A DNA stretch of 64,000 bases from Phaeobacter italicus (GTDB taxonomy: Bacteria > Pseudomonadota > Alphaproteobacteria > Rhodobacterales > Rhodobacteraceae): NCBI RefSeq assembly GCF_001258055.1, contig NZ_CVRM01000036.1, positions 62,001 to 126,000 on the forward strand. The letters run 5' to 3'. Shown in pieces: positions 26,041 through 34,477 of the stretch (position 1 is its first letter; every line of letters begins with the position of its first letter). The translations under genes were made by a program, and so were the position numbers. The notes below the pieces were generated by a model. It was not told the DNA's origin and did no database searches. It was given only the letters and a program-made list of their open reading frames with translations.

Positions 26041-27378
26041 ATGAAGCGGATCTATGAACCACTCGCCTATTCGGATCGACCGATCCGAGATCGCTATTGG
26101 AACCGGTTTCTGCCAGTACCTGCCCCCGCTTACCCTGTTTTGCAGGGGGAGGCTGAGACGGAGTTCGCAGTCGTTGGCGGCGGATACACGGGGTTGTCGG
26201 CTGCGCTGACTCTCGCTGAGGCGGGGGCCGAGGTCACACTTCTTGATGCTGCAACTCCCGGCTGGGGGGCCTCAGGGCGCAATGGAGGGCTGGTTTCAGT
26301 CGGGAGCGCCAAGCTGGCCGATGGGCAGATAGTGCGAAAGTTCGGCAGGGAAGATGCGCAGTGCTTCTTTGATGCCGAGCGCGCAGCGGTTGATCTGGTC
26401 GAAACCTACCTGGAGGTTCATGGAATTGACGCAGACAGGCATTCCAAGGGCTACACCTATGTGGCGCATCGTCCCGATCGAGTGGCAGAGATCCGGGCAT
26501 ACGGAGAGAGTTATCAGCACCGCTATGGGCTGGATTATGAGTTCGTTCCAAAAGAAGAGATGGCGGCCCATGGGCTGAACTCGCCAGACTACCACGGGGC
26601 AGTCCACTTGCCGCTCGGTTTTGCCCTCAATCCGATGAAATTCGTTCTTGGTCTTACCGCAGCAGCAGACAAGGCAGGAGTGACGTTTCATTCGCAGACG
26701 CCGGTGGTGCGGATCACGCATGATGGCGCGCAACATGTGCTGGAAACGCCGAATGGTCGGTTGCGGGCGCGAAACCTGATATTCGCGACCAATGGCTATT
26801 CTTCGGATGATCTGCCTGGCGCTTTTGCGCAGCGGTATCTGCCGGTTCAGTCCAACATCCTTGTCACGCGCCCGCTGAGCGAAGAGGAAATCCAAGACCA
26901 GGGATGGTGGAGCGAGCAGATGGTCTGCGACAGCCGGACGCTCCTGCATTATTTCCGACTGCTGCCAGACCGGCGGCTCATGCTGGGCTTGCGCGGATCA
27001 GTCAAGGTTAGCGAACATGACATCGCTGCAACCAGGCGAAAGGCACGCGCCGATTTTGACCGGATGTTTCCGAAATGGCGTCATGTTGAGACGGAGTACT
27101 TCTGGTCCGGCCTGATCTGCATGACGCGCAATCTTGTGCCCTTTGCAGGTGCGGTGCCGGGGATGGAGCGCACATGGGCCGCGCTGGGTTACCATGGCAG
27201 CGGCGTCACTATGGCCCCTTATGCGGGCAAGCTGATTGCTGAACAGGCGCTTGGTCGGAAGCGGCGGTATCACCCGGCTTTCATGCAGCGTCCGCTCCGC
27301 CCGTTTGAACTTGGCCCCCTCCGGCGCCTGTCCCTGCCTCTGGCATTTGCCTGGTACAACATGAAGGATCGTTTCTAG
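26041..27378 (+). CDS. FAD-dependent oxidoreductase (DAO family, PuuB-like)
   Basis: Flavoenzyme of the D-amino-acid-oxidase family, 445 residues. The FAD-binding loop is GGGYTG (residues 46-51) within EFAVVGGGYTGLSAALTLAE, followed by LLDA. The signature GASGRNGGLVSVG and the C-terminal WAALGYHGSGVTMAPYAGK are those of gamma-glutamylputrescine oxidase-type enzymes. I start at 26041 (MKRIYEPLAY), where the family match begins; upstream in-frame starts add residues without similarity. It is followed 36 bases later by a MocR regulator in the same direction. The likely substrate is an amine or N-modified amino acid. Confidence 0.9.
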   Translation: MKRIYEPLAYSDRPIRDRYWNRFLPVPAPAYPVLQGEAETEFAVVGGGYTGLSAALTLAEAGAEVTLLDAATPGWGASGRNGGLVSVGSAKLADGQIVRKFGREDAQCFFDAERAAVDLVETYLEVHGIDADRHSKGYTYVAHRPDRVAEIRAYGESYQHRYGLDYEFVPKEEMAAHGLNSPDYHGAVHLPLGFALNPMKFVLGLTAAADKAGVTFHSQTPVVRITHDGAQHVLETPNGRLRARNLIFATNGYSSDDLPGAFAQRYLPVQSNILVTRPLSEEEIQDQGWWSEQMVCDSRTLLHYFRLLPDRRLMLGLRGSVKVSEHDIAATRRKARADFDRMFPKWRHVETEYFWSGLICMTRNLVPFAGAVPGMERTWAALGYHGSGVTMAPYAGKLIAEQALGRKRRYHPAFMQRPLRPFELGPLRRLSLPLAFAWYNMKDRF

Positions 27379-27414
27379 GGGCAGTTGGTAGCAAGACGGT
27401 GATTGACTGGTCTT

Positions 27415-28881
27415 ATGGATTTGTCCAACTTTCCCGTTATGACTAAGGCCAAAACAGGGGCGTCCCTGCTATCATTGTCGCTGGATCGCGACGGGGGTGA
27501 AACGCTGCAAGCGCAGTTGCTGATGCAGCTGCGGCGATTGATCCTGCATGGCGGCCTGACACCTGGCAGCAAATTACCGTCCAGCAGGACGCTGGCAGCA
27601 GAGCTGTCCGTTTCGCGCGTTACGGTTGCAGCCGTGATCGACCAGTTGATCAGCGAAGGATATCTGGAAGGACGAGCGCGATCCGGGGTTTTTGTCGAGG
27701 CAGAGCTGCCCGATCTTGCCCCTCGTTCTGCGACGGATCCATTGGGTCCCGCAGAACTTGATGAGATCTCTCAGCCCGTACCGCCGCGTCCTTTTGATGT
27801 TTCTGCCCCAGACATGGCAGAGTTTCCATTTCGCCAATGGAGCCGACATCACGACGCGGTCTGGCGTTACCCTGATGTCGAACTGCTGCAGCGCCCGGAC
27901 CCTTTTGGTTGGCATCCGCTGCGCCGGGCCATCGCTGAGCATCTGGCGCAATGGCGCGGCCTGCGTTGTGGGGCGGATCAGATCATCATCACATCGGGCC
28001 TGGGAGAGGCGATCAGCATACTGGCCGAAACGCTTTTTGCGCCCGGTGATGCCGTGATGACCGAAAACCCGGGCTACGGTGCGATGAACCGCGCCCTGCG
28101 GAGGAACGGTTTGCAGGCTGTACCTGTTGTCGTTGACGATCAGGGCTTTGACATCCGGCGCGATCAGCACACAGTGTCAGAGGCCAAAGGTGTGATCGTG
28201 ACGCCGTCCCGGCACTACCCACTTGGTGTGACGATGCCGCTGTCGCGGCGACTGGAGCTGATTGACTGGGCCAAGCAGAACGACGGCTATGTCATCGAGG
28301 ATGATTTCGACAGCGAGTATCGCTATCAGGGCCAACCCTTGCCCGCGATGATGAACCTTAGCAACGATGATAGGGTTATCTATGTCGGCAGTTTCTCAAA
28401 GGTCGTGTTTTCGGCGCTGCGCCTGGGGTTTGTGGTGGTGCCAAGGTCGTTGATCGGACGTTTCCGCGAGGGTGTCGGTGACGTTGATCCACAAGCATCT
28501 GTCATGGTCCAGCCGGTTATGGCGCGGTTCATGGAAAGCGGAGATTTCGCAACCCACATCCGGCGGATGCGGCGCATGTATAGCAAGCGTCACAGCGCGC
28601 TTGTCACCGCGTTAGAGCGGTATGCAGGGGATCTTCTGGAGGTGGACAACATCCCGTCGGGTATGCATCTGGTCGTGCGGCCATCGCTTGAATTGGCCAG
28701 CAGGCTGTCAGATGACGAGATTTCCAAGCGGGCGAGAAAGCGGGGTGTCAACCTCATGCCGCTTTCAGGGTTTTTCGAAGGTCCAGAGACTGCGCGAGGT
28801 CTTGTGTTGGGGTTCGCAGGATTTGATGAACGCGCGCTGGAGGACGCAGCGCGCGTTCTTGCAGATTGTCTGCGTGCCTAG
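27415..28881 (+). CDS. MocR-type regulator (GntR HTH fused to aminotransferase fold)
   Basis: About 488 residues. The N-terminal winged helix of the GntR family is at about 14-85 (RLILHGGLTPGSKLPSSRTL, then AAELSVSRVTVAAVIDQLI). The rest is a fold-type I aminotransferase domain with the cofactor lysine at about 329 (GSFSKVVFSALRLGF) and the DDFDSEYRYQG segment. MocR regulators (PdxR, GabR, TauR, EhuR) use pyridoxal phosphate as sensor. The start is uncertain among TTG 27403, ATG 27415 and ATG 27439. It probably controls the oxidoreductase just upstream and perhaps the convergent aldehyde dehydrogenase. Confidence 0.92.
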   Translation: MDLSNFPVMTKAKTGASLLSLSLDRDGGETLQAQLLMQLRRLILHGGLTPGSKLPSSRTLAAELSVSRVTVAAVIDQLISEGYLEGRARSGVFVEAELPDLAPRSATDPLGPAELDEISQPVPPRPFDVSAPDMAEFPFRQWSRHHDAVWRYPDVELLQRPDPFGWHPLRRAIAEHLAQWRGLRCGADQIIITSGLGEAISILAETLFAPGDAVMTENPGYGAMNRALRRNGLQAVPVVVDDQGFDIRRDQHTVSEAKGVIVTPSRHYPLGVTMPLSRRLELIDWAKQNDGYVIEDDFDSEYRYQGQPLPAMMNLSNDDRVIYVGSFSKVVFSALRLGFVVVPRSLIGRFREGVGDVDPQASVMVQPVMARFMESGDFATHIRRMRRMYSKRHSALVTALERYAGDLLEVDNIPSGMHLVVRPSLELASRLSDDEISKRARKRGVNLMPLSGFFEGPETARGLVLGFAGFDERALEDAARVLADCLRA

Positions 28882-28890
28882 CCAAGTGGA

Positions 28891-30375
28891 TCAGACTGCG
28901 ACCGTGATCGCCTTCGACCGCAGATAGGCATCCAGCCCTTCGATCCCTTTTTCCCGACCAAAGCCGGATTTTCGGTTGCCCCCAAATGGCAATTCGATCC
29001 CACCGGCCCAATAGTCGTTCACTGTGACTTGGCCGGCATCTACCCGTCGTGCCATGCGCAAGGCTGTTGAAATATCACGCGTATAAATTCCCGCGGCGAG
29101 CGCGAACTCCGTTCCATTTGCAAGCGTCAGCGCCTCGTCTTCGTCGTCAAAGACCTGGATGGTCAGCACGGGGCCGAAGATTTCTTTCAGCACAGCGTCG
29201 TTGTCTGCTGCGACATCATCCAAAATTGTCGGAGTATAAAACCAGCCAAGCCCGGTCTCGGGATCGGTCAGGCTGTGTCCGCCACAGACAATATCGACTC
29301 CACAGGACCGGGCCCGCTCTACGTGTCCATCTATCTGAGCCAGGTGACGATCCGAGTTTACTGCGCCCATGTCTGGATTGCGCAGCCCGTGGCCGATGGT
29401 CATGCCTTGTGCCCTGGCGATCAGTCGGTCGCGGACCTCGGCGTGGATGTCGCGGTGAATGACCAGTCGAGAGCCGGCAGAGCAGATTTGCCCGGCATTC
29501 GAGAAAATTGCCCAGAACGCTCCTTCGACAACAGCATCGATATCTGCATCCGCAAAAGCGATCAGCGGCGATTTCCCGCCCAGCTCCAGAGTGAGCCCTG
29601 TCACATTCGGCGCCACCTGCTGCATGACGCCGACGCCTGTGGCAACTGACCCGGTAAAGGTCACGTGCCGAACGCGGGGGTCTTGCACCAGTGGCGCTCC
29701 GGCTTCTGGGCCAGTGCCTGTGACGACGTTCACCACATCAGGCGGAAGGCCGGCGCGGACCAGAAGCTCAGCAATCATCAAGGCCGTGAAGGGCGTTGTC
29801 TCAGCTGGCTTCACTACTGCGGAACACCCTGCAGCAAGAGCCGGGGCAATCCCTCGAACCAGCGTCGAAGTGGGGTAGTTCCAAGGAATGATATGCGCGG
29901 TCACGCCAACAGGTTCCCTGACCGTAAAGGCCGCGTTGTCATTGCCAAGATTCACGCTGCGCCCGTCCAGTTTGTCACTTGCCCCTGCGTAGTATTCCAG
30001 CAATCTGGCCGAACCCGCGATATCACCAGAAGCCTCGGCCAGGGTTTTGCCGCTGTCGATGCTTTCGAGCAGAGCCAGTTGATGGCTCTGCGCGCGCATC
30101 AGGCGGGCAGCTTCGTTCAGAACGGCGCAGCGTTTGGCCGGGGGAGTGCTGCGCCAGACCTCGAAGCCGACGCAGGCGCTGGTGATCGCATGATCGATGT
30201 CTTGGTCGTTGCCACGGGCAAATTCGGAAAATGCCGTGGCAGTACCGGGGTCATGGCTCAGCATTGTTTTGCCATTGGCGGGGGGCACTGACTGGCCGCC
30301 AATGAAATGGCTGGTCGGCAGGTCCGCAATGCGACCGGTGTTCATGTAGTCAGAGATCAGCTGGTCTTGTGTCAT
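28891..30375 (-). CDS. Aldehyde dehydrogenase family protein
   Basis: NAD(P)-dependent aldehyde dehydrogenase, 494 residues. The general base is E264 (LTLELGGKSPL) and the nucleophile is C298 (NAGQICSAGSR). The NAD site GSVATGVG and the NDYWAGGIELPFGGNRKSG C-terminal motif are present; the latter is like betaine- or 4-aminobutyraldehyde-type enzymes. The start at 30375 overlaps the stop of the enolase-superfamily gene as ATGA, so they are translationally coupled. It is the last gene of GMC-enolase-ALDH. Confidence 0.94.
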   Translation of the reverse strand: MTQDQLISDYMNTGRIADLPTSHFIGGQSVPPANGKTMLSHDPGTATAFSEFARGNDQDIDHAITSACVGFEVWRSTPPAKRCAVLNEAARLMRAQSHQLALLESIDSGKTLAEASGDIAGSARLLEYYAGASDKLDGRSVNLGNDNAAFTVREPVGVTAHIIPWNYPTSTLVRGIAPALAAGCSAVVKPAETTPFTALMIAELLVRAGLPPDVVNVVTGTGPEAGAPLVQDPRVRHVTFTGSVATGVGVMQQVAPNVTGLTLELGGKSPLIAFADADIDAVVEGAFWAIFSNAGQICSAGSRLVIHRDIHAEVRDRLIARAQGMTIGHGLRNPDMGAVNSDRHLAQIDGHVERARSCGVDIVCGGHSLTDPETGLGWFYTPTILDDVAADNDAVLKEIFGPVLTIQVFDDEDEALTLANGTEFALAAGIYTRDISTALRMARRVDAGQVTVNDYWAGGIELPFGGNRKSGFGREKGIEGLDAYLRSKAITVAV

Positions 30376-31547
30376 CGTGATGTTTCGCTGCATTTGTAGG
30401 ACGACTGGGCGAGCCATTCGGGGCAAACTTCAACGCCCCAACCGGGCGCGTCTGTGACATGGGCCTGCCCGTCCTGAATGGTGTAGGGGGTGTTCACAAA
30501 CAGATCCCGTTGCCAGGGGTAGTAGTCATCGCCCTCGATCGAGAATTCGAGATACCGCCCAGCATTCGGAATGGCCCGCAGCATGTGCATGGTGAAAAGG
30601 GTCACAAGGGAGAGATTGGCGCAATGCGGGGTGCAGGGCAGGCCAGCCTCCGCCCCCATATGGGCGACCTCCATGCTGCGGCCGATCCCGCCGAGGTATA
30701 GAATGTCTGGCTGAAGGATATCGACAGCGCGCGTATCGATCATGCGGCGCCATTGCTGCATGTCCCAATCCTGCTCTCCGCCGGCGACGTCCATCGTCAG
30801 GGACTTCGTAACCTTGGCGGTTTCATCGAGCAGCCAGAAGGGGCAGGGTTCCTCGAAGTGTTCATAGCCATGGTCCTGCAACATGTGCCCCACATCAATG
30901 GCGCGGGTAGCTGAAAAACCGGAATTTCCGTCCACAAGCAGCGCGACATCTGCGCCCAATTCCTGTCGGATGACCGGGATGATTTCTTCTGTTCGTCCCG
31001 GCCATTCGTCGCGATCCTGACCGCATTCTGCGCCGACGCGCACCTTGAAGGCATCAAATCCGAATTGGTCGCGCAATGCCTTGAGCCGGTCCGCCTCGTC
31101 AGTTGGTGAAATGTCCCGCCGCATGGAAGAGGCATAGGCCCGCACTGGCCCTGCCGATCCCCCAAGAAGCGCAGCAACAGGTTTCTGCGCGTCTCTGCCA
31201 CGCCAGTCCCAAACGGCCGTGTCGAGACCAGCCATCGCGCGGCGGAGATACGTGCCGGGGTACTTGTGTTCGCGCAGGGGGATTTCGCTGATCACCTGCT
31301 CCATCGCATCCATCCCCCGGCCGAGCGCCCAAGGGGCGACCTGTCGGTGGAGGATTTCGCAGGTCAGATCGCTGTTATAGGTCGACACCTGACCCCAGCC
31401 TTGCTGTCCGTCTTCGCTGGTGACCCGTACAAATCCAACAAGGGGCGTACAGAAGGTTTCAATTTTCGCGATGCGTGGGCCTGTGTCGTCCTGTCCTTGG
31501 CCATTGCTCAAGGGGACGGCGCCAGAGGCAGAGTAGGGTGTGCTCAT
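30372..31547 (-). CDS. Enolase-superfamily enzyme (mandelate racemase/muconate lactonizing type)
   Basis: Predicted acid-sugar dehydratase or racemase, 391 residues. The capping domain is followed by the barrel with KVRVG (catalytic lysine region), VDGNSGFS (first metal aspartate), HFEEPCPFW (second acidic ligand), GGEQDWD (third ligand) and a C-terminal PHCANLSL histidine. This set fits the mandelate-racemase subgroup. The substrate is not readable from sequence. It overlaps both neighbours by 4 bases (ATGA), so it is clearly part of a coupled operon with the GMC oxidase and aldehyde dehydrogenase. Confidence 0.9.
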   Translation of the reverse strand: MSTPYSASGAVPLSNGQGQDDTGPRIAKIETFCTPLVGFVRVTSEDGQQGWGQVSTYNSDLTCEILHRQVAPWALGRGMDAMEQVISEIPLREHKYPGTYLRRAMAGLDTAVWDWRGRDAQKPVAALLGGSAGPVRAYASSMRRDISPTDEADRLKALRDQFGFDAFKVRVGAECGQDRDEWPGRTEEIIPVIRQELGADVALLVDGNSGFSATRAIDVGHMLQDHGYEHFEEPCPFWLLDETAKVTKSLTMDVAGGEQDWDMQQWRRMIDTRAVDILQPDILYLGGIGRSMEVAHMGAEAGLPCTPHCANLSLVTLFTMHMLRAIPNAGRYLEFSIEGDDYYPWQRDLFVNTPYTIQDGQAHVTDAPGWGVEVCPEWLAQSSYKCSETSR

Positions 31548-33154
31548 GTGGACTCCAAAATGAGATCAGCGGCCCGATGGGCCAGCATCATGGTGGGGGC
31601 ATTTGTGTTGCCTGACGTGATGTTGGGAAAAACAGAGGCGTCAATAACCCGTAGCCCGTCGATGCCATGCACACGCAGCTGCGGGCAGACGACAGCCGTC
31701 TTGGGATCGGCACCCATTCGGCAGGTGCCGACGGGGTGGAAGACAGTTCCGCAACGCTCTCTGAAGTCTGCGAGGATTTCGTCCGCAGAAAGTCTCCGGA
31801 TGTCAGGCTCCATCGGGGTCTCGATCAGACGTTGCAATGCTTCGGTCCGTGCGAGGCGTTGACACAGCATTCCCCCTGCCACCACCTGCGCCTGGTCCTC
31901 TTCAGTCGCGAGCGAATTAGGTTGGATCAACGGGGCATCATGCGGATCTGCGCTGCGGATATCGATGCGGCCCCTACTGGTGGGGCGAGAGGGCTGGAAG
32001 CCAAGAATGAAGCCCGCAAATGGATCTGGCTGGATCACCTCGCGCTTGCCATCGGGTGTTGTCGTGTATGTCACCGGATTGAAGTACAGTTGCTGATCCG
32101 GAGCAGGTAAATCCGCAGCTGAGCGGAAATAACCCCCGCATTGGTTCACCGACAGAGCCAGAGGTCCGCGCCGAGCCAAAGCATATTGAGCAGCTGCCCG
32201 CAGCTTGCCGTGAAAAGGGCGAAGTGCGTTGTTCAGCGTGGGTTCCGTTGCTTTGAAGTAGTAGTTGATCCCCAGGTGGTCTTGAAGATTGCCACCAACC
32301 TCGGGCGCGTCGAGGACCGGATCAATTCCATGTTGTTTCAACAGCGCAAGCGGGCCGATGCCGGACAGCTGCAGCAGTCGCGGTGAAGTGACTGCGCCGG
32401 CTGACAGGATGATCTCCCGACCGGCTGACAAAAGCCGCGGCTTGCCTTTCACCTTGGCCTTTACAGAGACCGCCCTGCGGCCATCAAAGTGGATACGTTC
32501 CACAAAGGCATCGGTCATCAGAGTGAGGTTGGGTCGGCGCAACGCAGGGGACAGACAAGCCCGAGCCGAGTGCATTCTGCGGCCCCCGCTTGTGTTGATC
32601 CGGTAAACGGCAGCGCCTTCACCGCCTGGTGCGTTGATATTGTCCGTTTGTGGCAGCCCAAGCTCTTTCGCCGCGGCAAAAAAGTGGCGATTGGATACGT
32701 GGATCTGGTCTGAGACATCTTGCACATGGATCGGTCCCGCGCCGATCTTGGACCCATCCGGCGCGACCTGTGTTTCCAATGCGCTGTATGCCGCTTCGAC
32801 CGTTCGCCAGCCCCAGCCGACGGCGCCGTTGGCTTCCCAATCGTCAAAGTCCGATGGCAGGCCGCGGGCGTAGACCAGCGCATTGATGGCCCCCGATCCG
32901 CCGACACCTTTGCCCCGTGGCCAGTACCCGCTGCGCCCTGCAAGAGTGCTTTCTGTTTCTGTATGGTATTTCCAGTTTACAGACCCATTGTAGAAGGTCT
33001 TGCCATAGCCAAGCGGCAAGGAGATCCAGGGAGACCGGCCCCTGCCGCCGGCTTCCAGCAAAAGCACGCGATGGCGTCCTGATCGTGTCAGGCGTTCGGC
33101 CAAGACGCAGCCGGCGGAGCCCGCTCCGACAATAATGAAATCATAGTCCGCCAT
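31544..33154 (-). CDS. GMC-family alcohol oxidoreductase (choline dehydrogenase-like)
   Basis: FAD-dependent alcohol oxidase or dehydrogenase, 536 residues. GAGSAG at residues 10-15 binds FAD. The GMC signatures are YWPRGKGVGGSGAINALVYA and GAVTSPRLLQLSGIGP, with the catalytic histidine in VFHPVGTCRMG and the C-terminal FPNITSGNTNAPTMMLAHRA. The start MADYDFIIVG at 33154 is preferred; a longer frame begins at 33181. It is the first gene of the operon and would make the aldehyde used downstream. Choline is not implied: no betaine genes are near. Confidence 0.92.
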   Translation of the reverse strand: MADYDFIIVGAGSAGCVLAERLTRSGRHRVLLLEAGGRGRSPWISLPLGYGKTFYNGSVNWKYHTETESTLAGRSGYWPRGKGVGGSGAINALVYARGLPSDFDDWEANGAVGWGWRTVEAAYSALETQVAPDGSKIGAGPIHVQDVSDQIHVSNRHFFAAAKELGLPQTDNINAPGGEGAAVYRINTSGGRRMHSARACLSPALRRPNLTLMTDAFVERIHFDGRRAVSVKAKVKGKPRLLSAGREIILSAGAVTSPRLLQLSGIGPLALLKQHGIDPVLDAPEVGGNLQDHLGINYYFKATEPTLNNALRPFHGKLRAAAQYALARRGPLALSVNQCGGYFRSAADLPAPDQQLYFNPVTYTTTPDGKREVIQPDPFAGFILGFQPSRPTSRGRIDIRSADPHDAPLIQPNSLATEEDQAQVVAGGMLCQRLARTEALQRLIETPMEPDIRRLSADEILADFRERCGTVFHPVGTCRMGADPKTAVVCPQLRVHGIDGLRVIDASVFPNITSGNTNAPTMMLAHRAADLILEST

Positions 33155-33271
33155 GTGGCATCCGCTCGCGATTGTTGTCATGCGAGCGTTACAGAGCGGG
33201 GTCTCTTTTCCAAAACGAAAAAAAATTTGTCATGACCTTGAAAAAATTCGCCCAACTGTCAGGCTCTGGGG

Positions 33272-34180
33272 ATGTACCAAGATCTTCCTCCGCTCACATG
33301 GCTGCGCGCTTTTGATGCAAGCGCGCGTTTGCGCAGTTTCACCTTGGCGGCGGGGGAGCTGGGGCTTACCCCATCCGCGGTCAGCTATCAGGTCCGCGGA
33401 CTAGAGGCGCAGCTTGGCCACAAGCTGTTTCGCAGAAGCCGAAAGTCACTAGAGCTGACCCCCCTTGGTCATGCCTACCTACCGGTGGTGGCCAAGGCTT
33501 TTGTCGACATTGACGCGACCACCGCCTCGCTGTTCGGCAAGGACGTCAAGTCCGAGATCACAATTCGCTGCCTGGCCTCGTTGAACATCCTGTGGCTGGT
33601 TCCGCAATTGGAACGCTTCAAACGAGAGTTCCCGGACAGCAAACTGCGGGTCTTGTCCTCCTCTTGGGCGGAGAAAGTCGATGGTGACGCAATCGACATC
33701 GATATTCGCTACGGCGATGGTCGCTGGGCGGATGGCATGGCTGTGCCCCTTTTGCGCAACAAGGTGATCGCTGTCGCCGCGCCGCACCTTGTTGCGTCAG
33801 TTGGCTCAGAGGATCTGCAAGAGCTGCCATTGATCGAGCTGGGAGGGGTGGTGGACACCTGGCAGCATTTCTTTGCCGAGATGGGGTTGAGCGGCGGAGT
33901 TCCTGAACCGGTTTTGAAAGTAGATCAATCGCTGATCGCGTTGGAGTTTGCAGCAAAGGGCCTTGGGGCTGCGTTGGTCGCGGATATCTTTGCGCGTCCC
34001 TATCTACAAGAAGGACGTCTGCAACGCATTGGAGATACGGAGCTTTCGACGGATCAGGGGCATTATATCGTGCTCCCGTTTGATCGAAACCCACACCGAG
34101 CGGATGCCGCGGAACTGGCACGCTGGCTGCAAGCGGCGGCCAGGCAGGACCCCCTGTCCGGTGTTGCAGATGTTCCTTGA
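33272..34180 (+). CDS. LysR-family transcriptional regulator (GcvA-like)
   Basis: 302 residues. The N-terminal winged helix has the GcvA/AmpR-type pattern LPPLTWLRAFDASARLRSFT, LTPSAVSYQVRGLE and KLFRRSRKSLELT. The effector domain starts near residue 95. It is divergent from the GMC-enolase-aldehyde dehydrogenase operon, 117 bases away, and is probably its activator. I looked for a T-N11-A palindrome in the gap and saw none that stands out. Confidence 0.93.
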   Translation: MYQDLPPLTWLRAFDASARLRSFTLAAGELGLTPSAVSYQVRGLEAQLGHKLFRRSRKSLELTPLGHAYLPVVAKAFVDIDATTASLFGKDVKSEITIRCLASLNILWLVPQLERFKREFPDSKLRVLSSSWAEKVDGDAIDIDIRYGDGRWADGMAVPLLRNKVIAVAAPHLVASVGSEDLQELPLIELGGVVDTWQHFFAEMGLSGGVPEPVLKVDQSLIALEFAAKGLGAALVADIFARPYLQEGRLQRIGDTELSTDQGHYIVLPFDRNPHRADAAELARWLQAAARQDPLSGVADVP

Positions 34181-34202
34181 TCCAACCCCCTAGGGGGGAT
34201 AT
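34179..34202. promoter_or_regulatory. CsoR/RcnR-type operator
   Basis: ATCCAACCCCCTAGGGGGGATAT around 34179-34202 has a central CCCCCTAGGGGG palindrome (34186-34197) with AT-rich flanks. This is the classic operator type of CsoR/RcnR proteins. It ends 10 bases before the start of a CsoR-type gene and overlaps its ribosome site (GGGGGG), so autoregulation is expected. Confidence 0.85.
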
Positions 34203-34211
34203 GTCGACTAT

Positions 34212-34472
34212 ATGGAACACCCTCACAAACACAGGACTCACCCCAAGCTCATCACCCGATTGAAAAGGGCGCAGGGCCATTTGCGCCACGTGATCGAGAT
34301 GCTGGAGGACGAAAAACCCTGTTCCGATATCGCGGTGCAGATGCAGGCCGTCGAGAAAGCGGTGGGCAACGCCAAGCGGGTTCTGATCCACGATCATATT
34401 GACCACTGCATCGGCACCGAAAGCAGCGAAGCGGAGCTGGCAGAGCTGCGCGCGCTTGCAAAACTGTTGTAG
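34212..34472 (+). CDS. CsoR/RcnR-family metal-sensing repressor
   Basis: Small all-helical repressor of 86 residues (DUF156 family). The metal-ligand set is readable: cysteine 37, histidine 62 and cysteine 66 (HDHIDHCIG) have the spacing of copper-sensing CsoR. The N-terminus is also His-rich (MEHPHKHRTH), as in the nickel/cobalt sensors RcnR, DmeR and InrS. The metal could therefore be Cu(I), Ni(II) or Co(II). It is followed 5 bases later by an MFS exporter, and a canonical operator overlaps its ribosome site. Confidence 0.93.
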   Translation: MEHPHKHRTHPKLITRLKRAQGHLRHVIEMLEDEKPCSDIAVQMQAVEKAVGNAKRVLIHDHIDHCIGTESSEAELAELRALAKLL

Positions 34473-34477
34473 TTTTC

